A DNA stretch of 6,339 bases from Chromatiales bacterium. GTDB lineage: Bacteria > Pseudomonadota > Gammaproteobacteria > CAMYNG01. The notes under the pieces are model-generated. The model was not told where the DNA came from and made no database searches. It saw only the letters and a program-made list of their open reading frames with translations. A program made the position numbers and the translations under genes. The stretch's first letter is position 1, and every line of letters begins with the position of its first letter. The DNA is taken from assembly GCA_026990045.1 (NCBI GenBank), contig JALSIK010000026.1, forward strand, positions 1 through 6,339, in the 5' to 3' direction. This document shows positions 4,738 to 6,339 of the stretch, piece after piece.

Positions 4738-6339
4738 TCACGCCCCGCAGCGCCCCGGGGCCTGCACCAGTCCCCAGCCGAAGACGGGGTCCCGGCCCGG
4801 GGGCCCCAGGTCGCGGGCGCCCGCGCGCAGCCGCGCCAGGCCCATGCGGGCCAGGGCCGCGGCCACGAAGGGGGCGGCATAGGAGGTCCCGGAGGCGTAA
4901 CGGAACCCGCGCCCGGGCCCGGGCACCCACAGGTCCACGCCCGGGGCGGCGAAATCCACGTGGGGGCCGCGGGTGGCGCGGGGCCAGGGGCGCAGGCGCG
5001 CATCCACCGCGGTCACCGCCACCACCCCCGGCTGGGCCGCGGGAAAGACGGGCGGCCCGCCGGGCCCGCCGTTGCCCGCCGCCGCCACCACCGCCACGCG
5101 CCCCTCCAGCACCCGATCCAGGGCCGCCTCCAGCACGCCGTTGCGGGGCCCGCCGAGGCTGAGATTGATGACCCGCACGCGGCCCTGCACCAGCCAGTCG
5201 AGGGCGTACACCACCCATTCGGCGGTGGTGTCCACTTCCTCCCCGCGCCGGCGGAAGACCGCGGCGATGCGCAGCACCGCCCCCGGCAACAGCCCCCGCA
5301 GGCCCGGCCCGCGCCCCGCCAGCACTCCCGCCACCGCGGTGCCGTGGGCCGGGGACGCCGCGGGCACCCCGGCGGGGAGGAAAGACCGGATCTCCAGGCG
5401 CGCCCCGGACAGCGCGGGGTGGCCGCGGTCCACGGCGGAATCCACCAGGCCCAGGCGCAGGCCCCGCCCGCAGGAGGGCGGGGTCGCCGGCCAGCGCACC
5501 AGCGGCGGGCCCCACGCCCTGGCTCCGTCCCCGCCGCCGCCCATGAGGGTGTAGCGGTGGTTGGCCTCCACCTGCCGACGCCGGGCCTCGGGCAGCCGCG
5601 CGCGCAGCGCGGCCATGGCCCGCTCCACGCTCATGCCCCGGGGCACGGCGAAGGTGCTCACCACCATCCCCAGCGCACCCAGGGTGCGCCGCCGGCGCAG
5701 GCGCAGGCCCAGCGCCCGGGCCTCACGCGCCAGCGCCCGGGCCGCCTCGCGGCCGGGCGAGGCCACCAGCACCTCGCCGGGTTCCCGGTCACCGCCGGCG
5801 GCCCCGCCCCCGGCCGGGGCCCCGGGGCGCGGCGGGGGCGGCGCGTCCAGGAGGCTGCCGGTGGCGGCGGGGGACGGTGCCACCGGCGCGGGCGGGGCCG
5901 GCGGGGCGGTGCGCGCGCCGGCGCCCGGGGCGGGAAGCCCGCAGCCCAGCTCCCGCTCCAGGCGGTCGTTGTCGCCCACGCTGTCCAGGCCGCGGGCGGA
6001 GAACTCCAGGCGGGCCGTGACGCGGACAAGGCCGGGGGCCAGGCGCAGGCCGGTGGCGGCCCGCACGCGGCCGCCGGGACGGCCCAGGTGCCGGCCGGGA
6101 TCCAGGCGCGCCAGGGGCAGCGTGAGCGCCGGCCGGCCGGCGGCCGCCACGCGCAGGGTCACCGCGCCCGGCGCCGCGGCGCCGCCCCAGGCCCCGCCGG
6201 GCAGGCGCCCGCGGCCGCGGTTTTCCAGCACCACCGCCACCGTGCAGCCCTCCTCCAGGACCAGGTCTGCCACCGCCAGGTCGGGCAGCGGCCGGCCCGC
6301 CGCGATCCCGCCCGGGGCCCGTGCGTCCGCCGCCGGACG
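4738..6339 (-). CDS. Subtilase (S8) serine protease with N-terminal CARDB-like region, 5' end outside the window
   Basis: The frame is open to the right edge, giving 533 residues without a certain start; a GTG at 6273-6271 falls inside a conserved-looking domain and is unlikely to be the true start. Numbering from the edge: a CARDB-like beta region (about 19-134, PDLAVADLVLEEGCTVAVVL to ARGLDSVGDNDRLERELGCG), a Pro/Ala/Gly linker (about 135-187), an I9-like prodomain (about 188-267, ending VEANHRYTLMGG) and the S8 catalytic domain (about 292-530). The catalytic set is complete: Asp300 in GLVDSAVD, His332 in AHGTAVAGVLAG, oxyanion Asn423 in AAAGNGG and Ser486 in GTSYAAP. The Asp-His (32) and His-Asn (91) spacings equal those of subtilisin. 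It should be an active endopeptidase, probably exported, but the signal peptide is out of view. A prodomain between CARDB and catalytic parts implies that maturation would release the CARDB part. The coding sequence is extremely GC-rich. It converges on the CDGSH gene and shows no link to it. Confidence 0.9.
   Translation of the reverse strand, partial: RPAADARAPGGIAAGRPLPDLAVADLVLEEGCTVAVVLENRGRGRLPGGAWGGAAAPGAVTLRVAAAGRPALTLPLARLDPGRHLGRPGGRVRAATGLRLAPGLVRVTARLEFSARGLDSVGDNDRLERELGCGLPAPGAGARTAPPAPPAPVAPSPAATGSLLDAPPPPRPGAPAGGGAAGGDREPGEVLVASPGREAARALAREARALGLRLRRRRTLGALGMVVSTFAVPRGMSVERAMAALRARLPEARRRQVEANHRYTLMGGGGDGARAWGPPLVRWPATPPSCGRGLRLGLVDSAVDRGHPALSGARLEIRSFLPAGVPAASPAHGTAVAGVLAGRGPGLRGLLPGAVLRIAAVFRRRGEEVDTTAEWVVYALDWLVQGRVRVINLSLGGPRNGVLEAALDRVLEGRVAVVAAAGNGGPGGPPVFPAAQPGVVAVTAVDARLRPWPRATRGPHVDFAAPGVDLWVPGPGRGFRYASGTSYAAPFVAAALARMGLARLRAGARDLGPPGRDPVFGWGLVQAPGRCGA

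Noticed and set aside
4526..5515. Leftward 329-codon open frame in another phase of the subtilase gene
   Set aside because: It is Arg/Gly/Pro-rich shadow coding overlapping the catalytic domain of the subtilase, which has its full catalytic set in frame.

Overview
The window is very GC-rich and densely packed. It reads as an ordinary chromosomal stretch of a Gram-negative bacterium. The yceJ/yceI-type pair, the YhaJ-like LysR regulator, yjbQ and a glycine-linker lipoprotein suggest a high-GC gammaproteobacterium, perhaps of the Chromatiales/Ectothiorhodospiraceae kind. That placement is inference from protein flavour and base composition; no rRNA is present to confirm it.

Layout from left to right. 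(1) The 5' end of a leftward inositol-3-phosphate synthase gene (1-137). (2) An AT-richer divergent intergenic region (138-371) with candidate promoters for both flanking genes. (3) Rightward yjbQ, a UPF0047 thiamine-phosphate-synthase-like enzyme (372-812). It meets tail to tail, 9 bp apart, (4) a leftward lipoprotein gene (822-2099) that resembles DUF4185 beta-propeller proteins and is unusually rich in cysteine. (5) Behind that lies a leftward LysR-family regulator of the YhaJ type (2182-3114). (6) A 128-bp divergent control region (3115-3242) has inverted repeats, a repeated GTTCGAAATT element and two overlapping candidate promoters. (7) A rightward three-gene cluster follows: a di-haem cytochrome b561 (3243-3833), a secreted YceI lipocalin-like protein (3840-4418) and a two-motif CDGSH iron-sulfur protein (4464-4700). 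(8) A strong GC hairpin separates this cluster from (9) a leftward, 5'-incomplete subtilase (4738 to beyond 6339) with a CARDB-like region, a Pro/Ala/Gly linker, an I9-like prodomain and a complete Asp/His/Asn/Ser catalytic set.

The likeliest functional unit is the LysR gene plus the divergent b561-YceI-CDGSH cluster: a membrane electron carrier, a periplasmic lipid/quinone-binding protein and a cytosolic Fe-S protein under one redox- or metabolite-responsive regulator. The inositol, YjbQ, lipoprotein and protease genes look unrelated to it and to each other. I saw no mobile element, CRISPR array, tRNA, rRNA or clear riboswitch. No gap between genes exceeds 300 bp. I found no convincing new multi-gene system. 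The best leads are the control region at 3115-3206, a shared GAAATTCC element upstream of several genes, and the architecture of the lipoprotein and the protease.
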